Of a DNA stretch of 6,362 bases, positions 4,888 through 6,362 are shown piece after piece. The first letter of the stretch is position 1, and each line of letters opens with the position of its first letter. The position numbers and the translations under genes are program-made. The stretch is from Sphingobium sp. WTD-1 (lineage in GTDB: Bacteria > Pseudomonadota > Alphaproteobacteria > Sphingomonadales > Sphingomonadaceae): assembly GCF_030128825.1 (NCBI RefSeq), contig NZ_CP119131.1, positions 1 through 6,362 of the forward strand. The letters are read 5' to 3'. Under the pieces are notes generated by a model that made no database searches, was not told the DNA's origin, and was given only the letters and a program-made list of their open reading frames with translations.

Positions 4888-5280
4888 CTAGCTTTTGCCA
4901 AACATCCGCGCCCAGAATCCTGATTTCGGTCTCTGGTCGGTCAGGAGTGCGGTTGCCTGCTGACGCCATTTATCCCGGTCCTCGCGCAGGTCGGAGATTA
5001 TCCCCTCTTTGTCTGCGAGGCGTTCATGTGCCGCCTCAAGGCGGGCTTGTAACTCCCTGACCAGACCGGAATTTTCTTTTCCGTCAGGTGTTTTCTCGGG
5101 TGTTTCCTTTTGTTCATCTGAAACAGTCGGTGGGTAAACCCTGTGCAGTTCTGCCGGGTCTATCTGGAAAGTCCCTGTTTCATCCTTGGTTGCAGATATT
5201 CTGCCTGATTTTATGGCTTTTGAGATCGTCGCCTTGGACTTTCCCGTTGCTTTCGCGGCATCGCCGAGGGTGTAAACCAT
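4888..5280 (-). CDS. HTH/coiled-coil plasmid protein, likely replication or stability accessory
   Basis: A 130-residue protein. Residues 1-52 form a MerR/excisionase-like helix-turn-helix: YTLGDAAKATGKSKATISK, the recognition region KAIKSGRISATKDE, and the closing strand TFQIDPAELHRVY. A polar linker (about 53-70) is followed by a coiled coil (about 72-112, LVRELQARLEAAHERLADKE) and a short tail with aromatic and basic residues, GFWARMFGKS. The same layout occurs in small DNA-binding proteins encoded just downstream of rep genes on many plasmids, often named plasmid replication DNA-binding proteins. Their exact role is poorly known. The ATG at 5280 has AGGAA five bases upstream. It lies 74 bases after the repA stop on the same strand, so it is probably cotranscribed with repA. 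Roles in copy control, partitioning or repA regulation are all possible. Confidence 0.72.
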   Translation of the reverse strand: MVYTLGDAAKATGKSKATISKAIKSGRISATKDETGTFQIDPAELHRVYPPTVSDEQKETPEKTPDGKENSGLVRELQARLEAAHERLADKEGIISDLREDRDKWRQQATALLTDQRPKSGFWARMFGKS

Positions 5281-5354
5281 GGGGTTTCCTGCTGTTCAGG
5301 TTTCCATGATGGTGGACTGTTCGCCTGTTCGCGTCCAGTCCTTCGGTGGCGCTG

Positions 5355-6362
5355 TCAGCGCAGCTTCTCTTGTTTTTTGCAGTATGCCACAAATGCCGCG
5401 CCGGGATTTTTCGGGGGGTTGCCCTTGGCGGTTTCCTCGTGAGCGTATGCCATCCAGTTAGACCGTAGGGTGTAGTAATCCCAACCGAGGGTTCGAGCGT
5501 GTGCTCTGGCCTGTTCCTCGGCCCATTCTGGGATGATGATTGGTGCAGAAAGATCGACCGGCGTAGAGCGAGGGCGCACTGTCACCATGTCGTTTTCGTC
5601 GATATCGAACTTGTAGAACGGTGTCACATCTGCCCGCATGATCTCGCGCAGGTTGTGGCGAAAGCGCTTTGCCGGGGCGTTGCTGCCTGTCTTGTTCTGG
5701 AGGTTTGCCAGCCCGATCTGCCACTTCGGGGAGTTGCCGCAGTGCTTACGGGCGATCTCATACAGGCGGCGCTCCAAGGGCCTGCGCAGGCGGAAGTAGT
5801 CATGGGTGATCGTCACCACCTGGTCAGTCTCTATCGCCCGCATCAGCCAGCGCGACAGCTTCACTTCGCAGTAGTCGAGGCGGAATCGCTCATCGTCAGT
5901 GCGGACAAAACCTCCTTCGTCTATCAGGGAGAATATCCGGGTTTCGATCTTGCCCCCGGACTTGATGTTGGTGACGAACTGCGCGCCTTGCAGGCGAGCG
6001 AAGGCATCCTCAAGGCGCTTGTAGTGGTTCCCGCCGATAGGCCGGTTTGTGGCAACAGACAGCTCTCGCGCTGAGAACCGGACTGTATCGCCAATCGGTT
6101 CCCCCCGATTTTTCCGGGCCATCAGCTGGCTGATGGTGAAGATGAGAATGTCCTTGTCGAAGATCGTTGGCAGGCCGAGGCCAGAGGGCCGGATTTTCAG
6201 AACGTTGTCACCGTTCCGATATTCGAGGTGCCGCATGTCCGGCTTCGTTGCCAGCGAGAACAACGGGTGCTCCATCGACGCCATGTCATCCTTCGGCACC
6301 GCATCAGCGATATCGAGCACGAAGAAATCCAAGTTTGGGTGCCGATCTGGAAGCAGGCTCAT
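5355..6362 (-). CDS. repA: RepA replication initiator (RPA family)
   Basis: A 335-residue initiator of the replication initiator protein A family, common on alphaproteobacterial plasmids. It should bind the iterons and recruit host replication proteins. Family signatures in order: DFFVLDIADAVPKDDMASME (12-31), the core RPSGLGLPTIFDKDILIF (58-75) with SQLMARKNRGEP, a winged-helix DNA-binding part including NRPIGGNHYKRLEDAFARL (106-124), RRPLERRLYEIARKHCG (193-209), WQIGLANLQNKTGS (214-227), and a C-terminal segment ending NPGAAFVAYCKKQEKLR. The protein appears complete. Its ATG is the last three bases of the window, and iterons begin at base 11, so the sequence was probably linearised at this start. 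If the ends join, no strong ribosome-binding site precedes the ATG; GTG/TTG starts across the junction cannot be excluded. Confidence 0.93.
   Translation of the reverse strand: MSLLPDRHPNLDFFVLDIADAVPKDDMASMEHPLFSLATKPDMRHLEYRNGDNVLKIRPSGLGLPTIFDKDILIFTISQLMARKNRGEPIGDTVRFSARELSVATNRPIGGNHYKRLEDAFARLQGAQFVTNIKSGGKIETRIFSLIDEGGFVRTDDERFRLDYCEVKLSRWLMRAIETDQVVTITHDYFRLRRPLERRLYEIARKHCGNSPKWQIGLANLQNKTGSNAPAKRFRHNLREIMRADVTPFYKFDIDENDMVTVRPRSTPVDLSAPIIIPEWAEEQARAHARTLGWDYYTLRSNWMAYAHEETAKGNPPKNPGAAFVAYCKKQEKLR

Overview
The window reads as one complete small mobilizable plasmid of a GC-rich alphaproteobacterium. The RepA initiator, the TraD-like mobilization protein and the RSF1010-type relaxase all fit families common on plasmids of Rhodobacterales, Rhizobiales and sphingomonads. 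The genus cannot be fixed from the sequence alone. repA, on the minus strand, starts exactly at the last base of the window, and an iteron array opens at base 11. The two belong side by side, so the molecule is probably a 6362-bp circle opened at the repA start codon (inference).

Layout. 1-239: replication origin, with two copies of a 17-bp iteron near repA, three tandem 22-bp iterons of a second type, and a more AT-rich stretch. 240-323: three consecutive hairpins. 344-936: promoter, operator-like 10-bp repeats and a ParD/ParE toxin-antitoxin operon. 941-1770 (minus): two translationally coupled mobilization accessory genes, a predicted membrane protein and a TraD-like small protein. 1771-1923: oriT-like region. 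1924-3165 (plus): MobQ-type (MobA/MobL) relaxase. 3166-3523: non-coding, with a strong hairpin. 3524-4855 (plus): the only cargo gene, resembling the FabMG family of atypical enoyl-ACP reductases linked to triclosan tolerance. 4888-5280 (minus): helix-turn-helix/coiled-coil plasmid protein. 5355-6362 (minus): repA.

How it works together. RepA binds the iterons to start replication and probably limits its own expression; the downstream HTH protein may assist replication or stability. ParDE would stabilise the plasmid by killing cells that lose it. The relaxase, the TraD-like protein and the membrane protein would nick oriT and let the plasmid travel through a coupling protein and type IV secretion system supplied by another element, since neither is encoded here. 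The backbone is standard. The most interesting content is the FabMG-like cargo, followed by the two-type iteron array, the hairpin cluster and the oriT architecture.
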